From assembly GCA_937974245.1 (NCBI GenBank), contig CALJKV010000103.1, positions 1-64,000 of the forward strand: a DNA stretch of 64,000 bases, written 5' to 3'. This stretch comes from an uncultured Chloroflexota bacterium (lineage in GTDB: Bacteria; Chloroflexota; Anaerolineae; Aggregatilineales; Phototrophicaceae). Both the position numbers and the translations under genes were made by a program. Shown piece after piece: positions 1 to 9,086 of the stretch. Positions within the stretch are counted from its first letter, which is position 1. Each line of letters begins with the position of its first letter. A model generated the notes under the pieces. It did no database searches, had not been told where the DNA came from, and saw only the letters and a list, made by a program, of their open reading frames with translations.

Positions 1-231
1 TGGATCGAGAAGTACGTACCTGCTGTTTTGTTAGCAACCTAATTGATTTGTCCATCAGTTGCCTGTTTTGTCGGTTGAATATGATCTTATTGACATCTGA
101 AATCGCTGGGGAATAGGTGCAAAACACTCCTGATTAGGGGCTGAAATAACTCCGAAATTGATACTAACCGTTTTGCTATATGTTCGGTACAATCGACTCC
201 ACAATATTGAATGCATTGATTTGGACTATAT

Positions 232-1194
232 ATGTCTGCACCCCCTCGCAGTCTTGACGCGGAACCTAGCCCTGAATTTAACGCCCGCTGCCTTGAAGTT
301 CATAATGCCTGGACTGACGGCGACAAACCGCTGGACGAAGCGATTGTCGAGATGATGACACTGCGTGCAGAGGCGACAGTGGATGGTATGGTGGCGAACC
401 AGGCGCGTGCGGAGACCTTTTTGGGAATCATGTATGCGTATCAGGGCAACTTGGCGAGTAGTATCCAGCAATTTGAGCGGGCGCGAGCGCTGTTTACGCA
501 GGTCGGCAACCTGCGGCGCATCGCAATCTGTGACCTCAACCTCGGAGAGACATACCGTTACAAAGGGGATTTTAACCGCGCCCGGCAGTTTTTCGAGCGC
601 GCGTATGAGGCACACAAAGAACTTGATGACCGTGATAATGAGGCGACGGCATTGTGTAATCGCGGCCAGATGTTTCTGAGTCTGGGGGATCTGGATAATG
701 CGCACGAAGACCTGACCCTGGCCTATAGTATTGTCTGCGGACTCCCGGTGGATAATCCGAATCGGGATACCCTGATCTGTGAAATTCACCGTTCACTAAC
801 TGAGGTTTATATTGCTCAAAATCGCCTGGATACTGCCTTATGTGAAGCCAGAGCTGCCTATGCGATTGCCGAACGCACACAGAAGCCTTTTGATATTGGT
901 TATGCCAACCGTGCGATGGGTCAGGCGGCAACTGCTCTGTATCTGGCGGCGGTTGAAGAGGATGGGATTGCCGCCCTGGATACATACTTCCAGCAGGCGA
1001 ATGAGGCCTTCCGCGAGATTAACGCTGAGGGCGAAGTCGCACGCACGATGTTTGAACATGCTATCAGCCTGGCCCGGCGTGGGCGGCGTATCATGGCGGC
1101 GAAAAAACTCCAACTGGCGATTGTCATTTTTACACGCTTAGGCATGATTGATGATGCTGCCAAAGCCGCTGAAGCTCAACGGGAAATGCTATAA
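232..1194 (+). CDS. TPR-repeat protein
   Basis: A soluble 320-residue protein made almost entirely of tetratricopeptide-like helical pairs. Repeat hallmarks include AYQGNLASSIQQFERA, YKGDFNRARQFFERAY and SLGDLDNAHEDLTLAY, covering roughly residues 60-170, with weaker repeats to about 310. TPR arrays act as protein-protein scaffolds; nothing here names the partner. No signal peptide or membrane segment is visible, so it is probably cytoplasmic. The start has no strong ribosome-binding site; this ATG is used because the repeats begin soon after it. A nucleoside-type ABC operon follows after about 300 bases with its own promoter candidate, so the two are probably separate units. Confidence 0.85.
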   Translation: MSAPPRSLDAEPSPEFNARCLEVHNAWTDGDKPLDEAIVEMMTLRAEATVDGMVANQARAETFLGIMYAYQGNLASSIQQFERARALFTQVGNLRRIAICDLNLGETYRYKGDFNRARQFFERAYEAHKELDDRDNEATALCNRGQMFLSLGDLDNAHEDLTLAYSIVCGLPVDNPNRDTLICEIHRSLTEVYIAQNRLDTALCEARAAYAIAERTQKPFDIGYANRAMGQAATALYLAAVEEDGIAALDTYFQQANEAFREINAEGEVARTMFEHAISLARRGRRIMAAKKLQLAIVIFTRLGMIDDAAKAAEAQREML

Positions 1195-1260
1195 TTGCCC
1201 TGAAGTTGAAAATTGATGATATTTGTCCAGATGCCGGCGTGAGCAATTACGTCGGTTTTG

Positions 1261-1313
1261 TTTTCAAGATACGGGTTTGTCGGTATACTCTGACAACTTG
1301 TCGGGTTGTTCAG
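1261..1313 (+). promoter_or_regulatory. Promoter and leader hairpin before the ABC importer operon
   Basis: TTTTCA (1261-1266), a 17-base spacer and TATACT (1284-1289) form a plausible sigma-70-type promoter. A stem-loop lies at about the start of the transcript: CTGACAAC (1290-1297) pairs with GTTGTTCAG (1305-1313) with one bulge. The leader would then run about 190 bases to the ATG at 1491. No known riboswitch motif was recognised. An open frame at 1223-1480 overlaps this region but looks non-coding. Confidence 0.4.
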
Positions 1314-1490
1314 GCAGGACGCTGTTGGACAGATACATGAGAATTTGTCAGATAGCGGGCGATCCAGGGTGGGTGCCCGGTGAGTGTGACTCAGTCAATT
1401 ACTTGATGGGATTTTTAGGGCTTTCTTCTTTTCAGGTTCTCCAACGCGATTTAATGAGATTTTCTTCAAAAGAACAATAATGAGGTTCTT

Positions 1491-3035
1491 ATGACCGATT
1501 CACCGACGATTGTTTTAGAAGTGCGCGGGTTGACTAAGAGGTTTCCCGGCGTACTTGCCAATGATCAAATAGATTTAACACTAGCGAAGGGCCAGGTTTT
1601 AGGGCTTTTGGGGGAAAACGGCGCTGGCAAAAGTACCCTGATGAATCTGATTTACGGCCTATACGCACCCGATGAGGGTGAAATCCTGGTGAATGGGCAG
1701 GTCGTCCATATCAAGGACCCGAACGATGCGATTGGCCTGGGGATCGGTATGGTTCACCAGCATTTTCAGCTTGTACCTGTGCTGACCGTGACCGAGAACA
1801 TTATGTTGGGCAACGAATCCACCCGAGGCGGCATTTTCCTTGACCGGCGCACTGCGCGCCGCCGGATTGTCGAGATTTCTCAGCAGTACGGCCTGGAAGT
1901 AAACCCGGATGCCCTGGTGCAGGACTTGCCGGTGGGCATTCAGCAACGTGTGGAAATCATCAAGGCACTTTACCGCAAGGCCGACATTCTGATTCTGGAC
2001 GAGCCTTCCGCCGTATTGACCCCGCAGGAAATTGAGGGTTTATTCGCGATTATGCGGACACTGATCGAGCGCGGTGTGAGTATCATCTTTATTTCTCACA
2101 AACTCAAAGAAGTGCTGGAAATTTGTGATGCGATAACAGTGCTTCGCTTGGGGCGGGTTGTTGGTCATGCCGACCCGAAGCAATCTACCGAAGAGTCACT
2201 GGCTTCCATGATGGTCGGGCGCGAAGTGATTTTGCAGGTCGAGAAGAGTGATGCCCATCCGGGTGACCCTGTGGTTACGATTGAAGATCTCGTAGTAAAT
2301 GACGATCGTGACCTCATAGCAGTGAATCACCTTTCACTAGATGTCCGTGCCGGAGAAATTCTGGGGTTGGCCGGGGTGCAGGGCAACGGCCAGACGGAAC
2401 TGGTTGAGGCGCTCACGGGACTGCGGAAAGTGGAGCATGGGCGTGTTGTAATCGCCGGGGAGGATGTGACCCACGCTGTCCCGCGCACTATCACGCGCAC
2501 CGGGGTGGCACATGTGCCTGAAGACCGACGCAAGAACGGCATGGTAGCCAGTTTTCCACTCAAAGATAACCTCGTATTGCAAACTTACTACCAGGCACCA
2601 TTTGCGTCCGGTATTCTGGTAGATGAAAAAGTCAAAGAAGAAAACGCGCAGCGGTTGGTAGCAGAATACGACGTACGGACACCGAGCATCCAGGTTAACA
2701 TGAGTACTCTTTCGGGGGGCAACCAGCAGAAAGGCATCGTCGCCCGTGAGTTTTCACGCGACAGCAAATTAGTGATTGCCGCTCAACCGACACGCGGGTT
2801 GGATGTCGGTTCAATTGAGTTTATTCACAAGCAGATTATCCGTATGCGCGATGCAGGAACGGGTGTTTTGTTGGTTTCGACAGAATTGGATGAGATTTTC
2901 TCATTATCAGATCGGATTGCCGTCATGTACCGGGGAAAAATCATTGATATTGTGCCTATCCATGAAGCTACGCGGGAAGCGGTGGGGCTGCTCATGGCAG
3001 GTATCAAGCGCGACAAGGGGGAAGGGAATGGCTGA
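1491..3035 (+). CDS. ABC importer ATP-binding protein, BMP/nucleoside type
   Basis: A 514-residue double ATPase of the sugar/nucleoside class (RbsA/NupO-like) that would power import of purine-type nucleosides with the two permeases that follow. The first half has Walker A GENGAGKST, a signature-like DLPVGIQQRVE and Walker B DILILDEPSAVLTP. The second half has the usual degenerate Walker A of this class (GVQGNGQTEL), signature LSGGNQQKG and AAQPTRGLDVG. The ATG at 1491 follows a purine-rich stretch, and the stop overlaps the next start by 8 bases, indicating translational coupling. The family is clear; the substrate is inferred from the permease family. The BMP-family binding protein is not in this window. 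Confidence 0.93.
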   Translation: MTDSPTIVLEVRGLTKRFPGVLANDQIDLTLAKGQVLGLLGENGAGKSTLMNLIYGLYAPDEGEILVNGQVVHIKDPNDAIGLGIGMVHQHFQLVPVLTVTENIMLGNESTRGGIFLDRRTARRRIVEISQQYGLEVNPDALVQDLPVGIQQRVEIIKALYRKADILILDEPSAVLTPQEIEGLFAIMRTLIERGVSIIFISHKLKEVLEICDAITVLRLGRVVGHADPKQSTEESLASMMVGREVILQVEKSDAHPGDPVVTIEDLVVNDDRDLIAVNHLSLDVRAGEILGLAGVQGNGQTELVEALTGLRKVEHGRVVIAGEDVTHAVPRTITRTGVAHVPEDRRKNGMVASFPLKDNLVLQTYYQAPFASGILVDEKVKEENAQRLVAEYDVRTPSIQVNMSTLSGGNQQKGIVAREFSRDSKLVIAAQPTRGLDVGSIEFIHKQIIRMRDAGTGVLLVSTELDEIFSLSDRIAVMYRGKIIDIVPIHEATREAVGLLMAGIKRDKGEGNG

Positions 3036-5250
3036 ACGAAGGATACAGGGCCCGGCGGCACTGGCCCCATTCGCTAATGGGTGGCGGCGGATTTCCCCCG
3101 CTCTGGTGCCGCTCTTTGCAGTGATAACTGCCCTGCTGATTGGCGTGCCATTTATCATTATGACCAGTGCGCGTGGTGATGTTGGTCGTGGCCTGAATAT
3201 TTCAGCCACCGCTTACAGTGCGCTGCTGGAAGGTTCGGTAGGGATTACCTTTAACGATGTTTTGGTGCCGAGCGATCTGCAACTAGTATCCCGTTTTACG
3301 CAGGTGCAGTCGTTAACGCCGCGTGCCGCTAATGCTACAGCGCGTTCTGCTACTAATATTGCGGCGCGGGGCATAGATCGCACGCTGGTTTATGGCGCGC
3401 TGTTGGCTCAGTACCCTGACCTGGATGATGATGCGCTGGATGCCCTCGGTGAGCGAATTCCAGATATTGCAGCTATTGGTGATGAACGACTACTTACAAT
3501 CCAACCGCTCCTGGTTGAGTTTGATGCGCTGGAACGCGACACGCTTAATGCGCTGCTGGAACTGACGCGAGATCAGCAAATGCTTTCGGCGGAAGCACGG
3601 GTGGCTGTTGAAACAGCGGCCCCGGCGGCGGTGGAATTGACTGATGCCGATCTGCTGGCGGGTATGCAGCTTGTGGATTCCGAGGGGATTGTGAGGCTCT
3701 CTCGTTTGGCGGAAAATGCTGTTCTCCTGCAAACAATGGGGCAAACGTCGACGAGTGAGGATGCACAACGTATCGCAGAAATCGCCGTAATTGGTACGGA
3801 CACAATCCGGGAAGAAGCGCTGTTAGCGCAGCAGATCCTGAGCGCCGGAATCACGGATATGACCGAGCTTTCCAACCAATTGCGCCTTACCAAACTCTTG
3901 TTTGATGATGACTTACTGACCGGTGATGATGTGAGTGTGGCTTTGGACAGCCAACTGGAGCCGATGCTACAGAGTGTGCTGGTAATCCGGCGACCAAACA
4001 ACAACATCTTATTCAAGCAGGAAGCTGGCACGGCCGGTATTATGTATTCGGACAGCAACACCCCGGATGATCCAGCGGACGACAAGCCGGGGGCCTTCTA
4101 CTTCCAGTTGGGCGGGCGGGTCTTCCTATATTTCCCCGGCACACTGGAAACCTGGTTGGTACGAACCATCCCGTTTGTGATTGCCGGGTTAGCGGTGGCG
4201 CTGGGCTTTAAGGGTGGACTGTTTAACATCGGTGCAACCGGGCAGTTGTATATTGCAGCAGTGTTGACGGCCTGGATGGGTTTTTCACCGATTTTTGCCG
4301 GTGTCCCGGCGGTTATCCTTATCCCGATGGTCATAACGATTGGCATCATCGGCGGGTTGATGTGGGGGGCGATACCAGGGCTGTTGAAAGCCTATACCGG
4401 AGCGCATGAGGTGATTAATACGATCATGCTGAACTTTGTCGCTATCCGGTTGGTTGATTGGCTGATTAAGTGGAAAGACCCCTATATTTTGCGCGACCCT
4501 GTAGCGAGTTCAGACCGGACGCCGTTCCTGCTCGATTCGGCGCGTCTGCCAACTTTTGACACCATTCCCTGGGCCTGGTATTTCGTAGCGGCTGCTGCGG
4601 TAGTTTTGTATGGGTTGTGGCGGCGGCGTGATGCTATCGGCCAGGACTTTCGGTTGGGCATTCGCCCGCTGATGAATGGGATTCTCGTGTTTGTGCTGGG
4701 CGTCTTCCTGGGGTGGACATCAGTACTAGGCAACCTGCATATCGGCCTGGTGCTGATGGTGGTTGCGGTCTGGCTTTCTGACTGGTTCCTGAACCGGACG
4801 ACGACCGGCTTTGAACTGCGGACGGTGGGGGCCAACCCCGACGCAGCACGTTATGCCGGGATGAGTGTGCGTTTTAACATTATTCTGGCGATGGCGTTGA
4901 GTGGGGCGCTGGCCGGGTTAGCCGGCGCGATTGAGGTTTCCGGCGTAAAGTTTACCATGCAGCCGGATTTCTTCGCTAACCTCGGTTTCGATGCGATTGC
5001 GGTGGCGCTCCTGGCGCGTACCAACCCGCGTAACATGATCTGGGCCGGGCTGTTGTGGGGGGCGCTCCTTAGTGGTGCCAACCTGATGCAGGTACGAGCG
5101 AATATATCGATTGACCTGGTGCTGATAATCCAGGCACTGATTATCATGTTTATCGCTGCGGATGCGATTATCCGCTTTCTGTGGCGCGTGCCGGAGGCCA
5201 GCACAGAAGATAAAGAAGCGGCCTTGTTCTCGAAAGGCTGGGGAGGGTAG
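3028..5250 (+). CDS. ABC permease, BMP/nucleoside type, with about 300-residue insert
   Basis: A 740-residue membrane permease of the BPD_transp_2 (YufP/NupP-like) family, about twice the usual length. TM1 lies at residues 25-45 and is followed by AYSALLEGS, the normal start of the first loop. The family sequence resumes only at TLETWLVRTIPFVIAGLAVA (from about residue 372). The roughly 300 residues between are hydrophilic, helix-rich and acidic, and probably face the outside. A second extra stretch with membrane segments lies around residues 510-580. The conserved RTVGANPDAARYAGM loop is present. The ATG at 3028 overlaps the ATPase stop; longer in-frame starts inside the ATPase gene are rejected. 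Confidence 0.9.
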   Translation: MAERRIQGPAALAPFANGWRRISPALVPLFAVITALLIGVPFIIMTSARGDVGRGLNISATAYSALLEGSVGITFNDVLVPSDLQLVSRFTQVQSLTPRAANATARSATNIAARGIDRTLVYGALLAQYPDLDDDALDALGERIPDIAAIGDERLLTIQPLLVEFDALERDTLNALLELTRDQQMLSAEARVAVETAAPAAVELTDADLLAGMQLVDSEGIVRLSRLAENAVLLQTMGQTSTSEDAQRIAEIAVIGTDTIREEALLAQQILSAGITDMTELSNQLRLTKLLFDDDLLTGDDVSVALDSQLEPMLQSVLVIRRPNNNILFKQEAGTAGIMYSDSNTPDDPADDKPGAFYFQLGGRVFLYFPGTLETWLVRTIPFVIAGLAVALGFKGGLFNIGATGQLYIAAVLTAWMGFSPIFAGVPAVILIPMVITIGIIGGLMWGAIPGLLKAYTGAHEVINTIMLNFVAIRLVDWLIKWKDPYILRDPVASSDRTPFLLDSARLPTFDTIPWAWYFVAAAAVVLYGLWRRRDAIGQDFRLGIRPLMNGILVFVLGVFLGWTSVLGNLHIGLVLMVVAVWLSDWFLNRTTTGFELRTVGANPDAARYAGMSVRFNIILAMALSGALAGLAGAIEVSGVKFTMQPDFFANLGFDAIAVALLARTNPRNMIWAGLLWGALLSGANLMQVRANISIDLVLIIQALIIMFIAADAIIRFLWRVPEASTEDKEAALFSKGWGG

Positions 5251-5253
5251 ATC

Positions 5254-6978
5254 ATGCAGCGCGTTGCAACTCAAACAAGTACATTTTCCGCTGCGGATTT
5301 CGTGGGGTTGGCAAGTGCGCTCATTTTGCTGGTAGTCTTGCTGATTGCCCCCTGGTTCGTGAATGGCGGTGATAGCGTAACCGGTTTCGGGCTGCTCTCC
5401 GCGTCGGAGTCGCCAGTGCCAATCCAGATCTCCGCACCACCTCTTCTGGTGATTGCTGGTGTGCTGGGTGGCTTGGCCGCGATGTGGGGGGTGTTCGATG
5501 TCCGAGCGCGGCGAATCAGTCGTAATGGGGCACTCGTTGCTGGGTTATTGGGTCTGTTCTACTATGGTGTATTTCTGTTTGAAAACAGTCTGTCAACGGT
5601 GGATGCTGTTAGCGGGTTCATCGGGATTGGCTTCTGGATTGGATTGCTGGCGTCCATCGGACTGATGAGTCAGGTATTTCTGCCGCGCCCGCACCTGCCG
5701 CTTGTGCGTTCTTACGATTGGCGCAATTATTTAACCATCACCCGTACCGATCTCTTCTCAGTGTTCTTCATCCTGGTGGGTGGTTGGGTTTTGCTGGCCG
5801 CACCTGCCACAATTGGCGGAGAAACCACCACCTTCCTATCGTTTGACCCACAGGGCAACCAGGGCATTTTGGTTACTACACTAAGTTATTCGATGGTTGT
5901 GGGTGTTTTGTATGTATTGAGCGGTGTTGTCGGACTAGTGCCTGTTGCGACATTTAAGCGGTGGCGCTCGTGGTTACTTCTCTTGAGTGGTATCCTGATT
6001 ATTCCAACGGTACTGATTATCGCGGCGGCTGGCACACGAACCAATATTGTCGTGATGACGCAGGAGAGTTTACGACTGGCGACTCCGATTGTAATCGGAG
6101 CATTGGCCGGTATCTGGTGTGAACGTGCTGGGGTGGTGAATATCGCCATTGAAGGTATGATGCTCACCGGGGCCGCCTTTGGGTTCGTCTCTTATGTATT
6201 GGTACTGCAGGCTAACCCCAACTTGAATGTGCAGAATGCCCAGCTCATCGGAGTAGTGGTCGCGGTGCTGGCAGGGGGGTTAATGGCGACGCTCCATGCC
6301 TGGTTATCAATCACCTTCCGTACCGACCAGATCGTCAGCGGCACGGTAATTAATATTCTGGCAATCGGCTTGACCAGCTTTATTCGCCGTGAGGTCCTGG
6401 TTTCGGCGGATGCGGCACGAGGCACTCTATCCCCGATAGCTATTCCGGGATTGTCAAAGATCCCACTGGTGGGTGAAATATTCTTTAACGGGAAGCCGAT
6501 ATTTTATGGCATGTTCATCCTGCTGATTGTGACGCACGTTGTCCTGTACTATACCCGTTGGGGGTTGCGTACCCGCGCTGTGGGCGAGAATCCTCATGCG
6601 GCGGATACCCTCGGCATTAATGTGATGCGCAACCGCTGGATTAACGTCATCATTGCGGGTTTAATCGCGGGTCTAGCCGGGGCTTGGTTCTCCCTGGAAA
6701 CCACTGGTAGTTTTGACGACCAGATGACGGCGGGGCGTGGCTTTATCGCATTAGCGGCGATGATCTTCGGTAAATGGACGCCGATTGGGGCTTTTGGGGG
6801 CGGGCTGTTATTCGGCTTCTCCGATGCTCTGGGGCAGCGTTTCCAGTTTTTGGGTGTTGCTGTCCCGCCGCAATTCCTCCAGATGGTCCCTTATGTCATT
6901 ACGATTGTGGTGTTGGCAGGTCTGATTGGTAAAGCGAACCCGCCGAAGGCCGATGGTGTCCCATATAGCAAGGAATGA
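5254..6978 (+). CDS. ABC permease, BMP/nucleoside type, with N-terminal extension
   Basis: The second permease of the importer (YufQ/NupQ-like), 574 residues. The family core starts near residue 270 with ESLRLATPIVIGALAG, continues ERAGVVNIAIEGMML, and later shows the loop RAVGENPHAADTLGIN. That core matches the usual length of about 310 residues. The first 270 residues are extra and hold about six or seven hydrophobic segments not normally present. The ATG at 5254 lies three bases after the previous stop with GGGGAGGG upstream. It forms the heterodimeric channel with the product of 3028-5250. Confidence 0.9.
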   Translation: MQRVATQTSTFSAADFVGLASALILLVVLLIAPWFVNGGDSVTGFGLLSASESPVPIQISAPPLLVIAGVLGGLAAMWGVFDVRARRISRNGALVAGLLGLFYYGVFLFENSLSTVDAVSGFIGIGFWIGLLASIGLMSQVFLPRPHLPLVRSYDWRNYLTITRTDLFSVFFILVGGWVLLAAPATIGGETTTFLSFDPQGNQGILVTTLSYSMVVGVLYVLSGVVGLVPVATFKRWRSWLLLLSGILIIPTVLIIAAAGTRTNIVVMTQESLRLATPIVIGALAGIWCERAGVVNIAIEGMMLTGAAFGFVSYVLVLQANPNLNVQNAQLIGVVVAVLAGGLMATLHAWLSITFRTDQIVSGTVINILAIGLTSFIRREVLVSADAARGTLSPIAIPGLSKIPLVGEIFFNGKPIFYGMFILLIVTHVVLYYTRWGLRTRAVGENPHAADTLGINVMRNRWINVIIAGLIAGLAGAWFSLETTGSFDDQMTAGRGFIALAAMIFGKWTPIGAFGGGLLFGFSDALGQRFQFLGVAVPPQFLQMVPYVITIVVLAGLIGKANPPKADGVPYSKE

Positions 6979-6991
6979 TGGATGTTCTCCA

Positions 6992-7023
6992 GGCAGGCAG
7001 TGCTTACGCAGCTACTGCCTGCT
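6992..7023 (+). terminator. Stem-loop after the ABC operon
   Basis: CAGGCAGT (6994-7001) pairs with ACTGCCTG (7014-7021), extendable by two pairs on the outside, with a 12-base loop. The following GTTTCCC is only weakly T-rich, so termination may be inefficient. Confidence 0.45.
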
Positions 7024-7204
7024 GTTTCCCACATGAACCAGGCGAAAATGAATCTGTCCCTCTTATCGTTTTTACAGAACTTAAGACTTGCTCTCTCAGA
7101 GGTAGTCTATAGTATTAGAGGTTGATAGCTACCAGCAAGGCTATTTTGCTTGAATGAACTACGGTAGCATAGTTCGTTAGTCTATAGGTTGAATGTGAGT
7201 TTAT

Positions 7205-7921
7205 ATGATTGAATTCATCGTCCAGTACGGGCCTAGCATTGGGTATCTGATTATCTTTGCCATCATCTTTGCGGAGTCCGGCTTGCTGATTGGCTTCTTC
7301 CTGCCTGGAGACAGCCTGCTATTCACCGCCGGATTCCTGGCTTCTCCGACGAGTCAAGAAGTTCTGCGGCAGCTGGGCGTACCGTCCGATAAGCCCTTTT
7401 TCGCTCTGGAAGTGCTGTTAATTGGGTTCTTCCTGGCCGCCGTAGTGGGTGACAGTGTGGGATATACCTTTGGCAAGCGGGTTGGTCAGCGTTTGTTCCA
7501 ACGCGAAGACTCGATGCTCTTCAGCAAGAAGAACGTCTACAAAGCGCAGGAATTCTACGAGAAGCACGGCGGCAAAGCGATTGTCCTGGCGCGATTTATG
7601 CCGGTGGTTCGTACCTTCGCGCCCATCGTGGCTGGTGTTGGCGAAATGAAATATCGTCGCTTTGTCGCTTTCAATCTCATTGGCGGCTTTCTGTGGGCGA
7701 TTGGTGTGACTCTGGCTGGGTACTTCCTGGCGGCAGTCATTGGCCCCGAGAAGGTGGATACCTATCTGCTGCCTATCATTATTCTGATCGTCGTGATTTC
7801 GGTTGCGCCCAGCGCCTACCATGTACTCAAGGAACAGGAAAACCGCGAGGCCATCGTGAAATCGGTGCGGCGGTTGCTGGGACGGCCTGCACAGTCACAA
7901 GGACAGAGCATCGAAAGCTAA
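7205..7921 (+). CDS. DedA-family (VTT domain) membrane protein
   Basis: A 238-residue polytopic membrane protein of the DedA/SNARE-associated family. Seen: re-entrant-type motif LPGDSLLFTAGF near residues 35-50, and the family signature ARFMPVVRTFAPIVAG followed by F-N-L-I-G-G-x-x-W around residues 135-165, then two C-terminal hydrophobic helices. Some DedA proteins (UptA) return undecaprenyl phosphate across the membrane for wall synthesis; others handle other lipids, so the exact substrate is inferred. The next gene on the same strand is a DUF368 protein, the other family with this activity. The upstream gap (6979-7204) holds only a weak terminator and possible promoter sequence. Confidence 0.93.
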   Translation: MIEFIVQYGPSIGYLIIFAIIFAESGLLIGFFLPGDSLLFTAGFLASPTSQEVLRQLGVPSDKPFFALEVLLIGFFLAAVVGDSVGYTFGKRVGQRLFQREDSMLFSKKNVYKAQEFYEKHGGKAIVLARFMPVVRTFAPIVAGVGEMKYRRFVAFNLIGGFLWAIGVTLAGYFLAAVIGPEKVDTYLLPIIILIVVISVAPSAYHVLKEQENREAIVKSVRRLLGRPAQSQGQSIES

Positions 7922-7959
7922 ACGCAAGCCTGAATTCGGCATAAGTTGAACAAGTTCAC

Positions 7960-7987
7960 AAGAGGGGGCGTAAGCTCCTTTTTTGTT
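7960..7987 (+). terminator. Rho-independent terminator after dedA
   Basis: AAGAGGGGGC pairs with GCTCCTTTTTT around a GTAA loop, using several G-U pairs, and runs straight into a T tract. It separates the DedA gene from the DUF368 promoter candidate. Confidence 0.65.
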
Positions 7988-8000
7988 TGGCAACCCAGTA

Positions 8001-8029
8001 TTGACAGCCTATTCACCATCACTCATGAT
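8001..8029 (+). promoter_or_regulatory. Promoter candidate for the DUF368-trmB unit
   Basis: A perfect TTGACA (8001-8006), 17-base spacer and CATGAT (8024-8029, four of six consensus positions). It lies about 70 bases before the start at 8101. Confidence 0.45.
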
Positions 8030-8100
8030 AGCCGCGTGTAAGGCGTTTGTTTAAATAATGTGCTGACAAATTCTATATGTGTTCTGGAGACGTTTCGTAT

Positions 8101-9081
8101 ATGACCCCTCAAAACAATCTATCGAAACCGCGCACCCCCCAACAGTATCTTCGCCTGTTCTTCACTGGTATCGCGATGGGCGCTTCGGATATTGTGCCGG
8201 GTGTTTCTGGTGGGACAATGGCGTTTATCCTCGGTGTGTATGAGGACTTGATTGATGGTATCAAGTCATTCGACATCACCGCAATTCGGCTTGCACTCCG
8301 CCTCAAAGTCAAGGATTTCATGGAACACGTCCCGCTGCGATTTTTAGTGGTTCTGGGGCTGGGCATACTTACAGCGATTGTCGTGCTTTCCGGTTTCCTC
8401 AGTCGCACATTAGAGGATGAGACCGGACGTATCTACCTGTTTGCCCTCTTCTTCGGGCTGGTGCTGGCCTCAATTGTCACGATTGGCTTTAAGGTCAAGT
8501 GGGCGGCGGTCCCGGTACTGGCACTATTTGCTGGAATTGCCATTGCATTTGTTATTGTGAATGCAGTTCCGGCGGATGCGCCGCATGAGCCGTTGAACCT
8601 GTTCCTTTCAGGTATGGTTGCCATTTGCGCGATGATTCTGCCGGGTATCTCTGGCGCGTTTATTCTGCTCATCCTGGGGCAGTATGATTACGTATTGACC
8701 GCAGTCAGTGAGCGCAATCTCCTACCGGTGATTATGGTGGCGCTTGGTTCAGCCGTTGGGCTGATGGCATTCTCACGTGTCCTGAGCTACCTGCTCAAGC
8801 ATTATTACCAGACGACAGTCGCGGCACTGGTGGGTTTCATGGTCGGGTCGCTGTGGCGTATCTGGCCGTGGAAGGCGTGCCTGCTTGATGACATAGACCG
8901 GCATGGCGAATTACGCTGCTTGCAGGAAGCGAACCAACTGCCGGAATTCGCCTCGCCGGAGTTCGTGACCGCTTTTGTCTTAATGATCTTTGGTTTTTTG
9001 CTGGTGAACTTCATTGACCACTTGCAACACGGCCAAAACCCGGTGTTCCGGTTGGCGCGGCGTCCCAGCGCTGCGGCATAA
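8101..9081 (+). CDS. DUF368 family membrane protein (undecaprenyl-phosphate translocase type)
   Basis: A 326-residue protein with about nine hydrophobic helices and the two inverted family motifs DIVPGVSGGTMAFILG (N-terminal) and MILPGISGAFILLILG (middle). DUF368 members such as PopT are established flippases that recycle undecaprenyl phosphate. That function is assigned here by family only. The ATG at 8101 has GGAG 11 bases upstream; the longer in-frame ATG at 8077 lacks a ribosome-binding site. It is five bases upstream of trmB, so the two are likely co-transcribed. A DedA gene lies immediately upstream behind a terminator. Confidence 0.9.
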   Translation: MTPQNNLSKPRTPQQYLRLFFTGIAMGASDIVPGVSGGTMAFILGVYEDLIDGIKSFDITAIRLALRLKVKDFMEHVPLRFLVVLGLGILTAIVVLSGFLSRTLEDETGRIYLFALFFGLVLASIVTIGFKVKWAAVPVLALFAGIAIAFVIVNAVPADAPHEPLNLFLSGMVAICAMILPGISGAFILLILGQYDYVLTAVSERNLLPVIMVALGSAVGLMAFSRVLSYLLKHYYQTTVAALVGFMVGSLWRIWPWKACLLDDIDRHGELRCLQEANQLPEFASPEFVTAFVLMIFGFLLVNFIDHLQHGQNPVFRLARRPSAAA

Positions 9082-9086
9082 GGCAT

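Noticed and set aside
1223..1480. 85-codon frame upstream of the ABC operon.
   Set aside because: Amino-acid content is not protein-like, it has no ribosome-binding site, and it overlaps the promoter and leader hairpin.
2776..3027. Upstream extension of the first permease into the ATPase gene.
   Set aside because: It would overlap the second ATPase domain by 250 bases; the ATG at 3028 gives a normal N-terminus.
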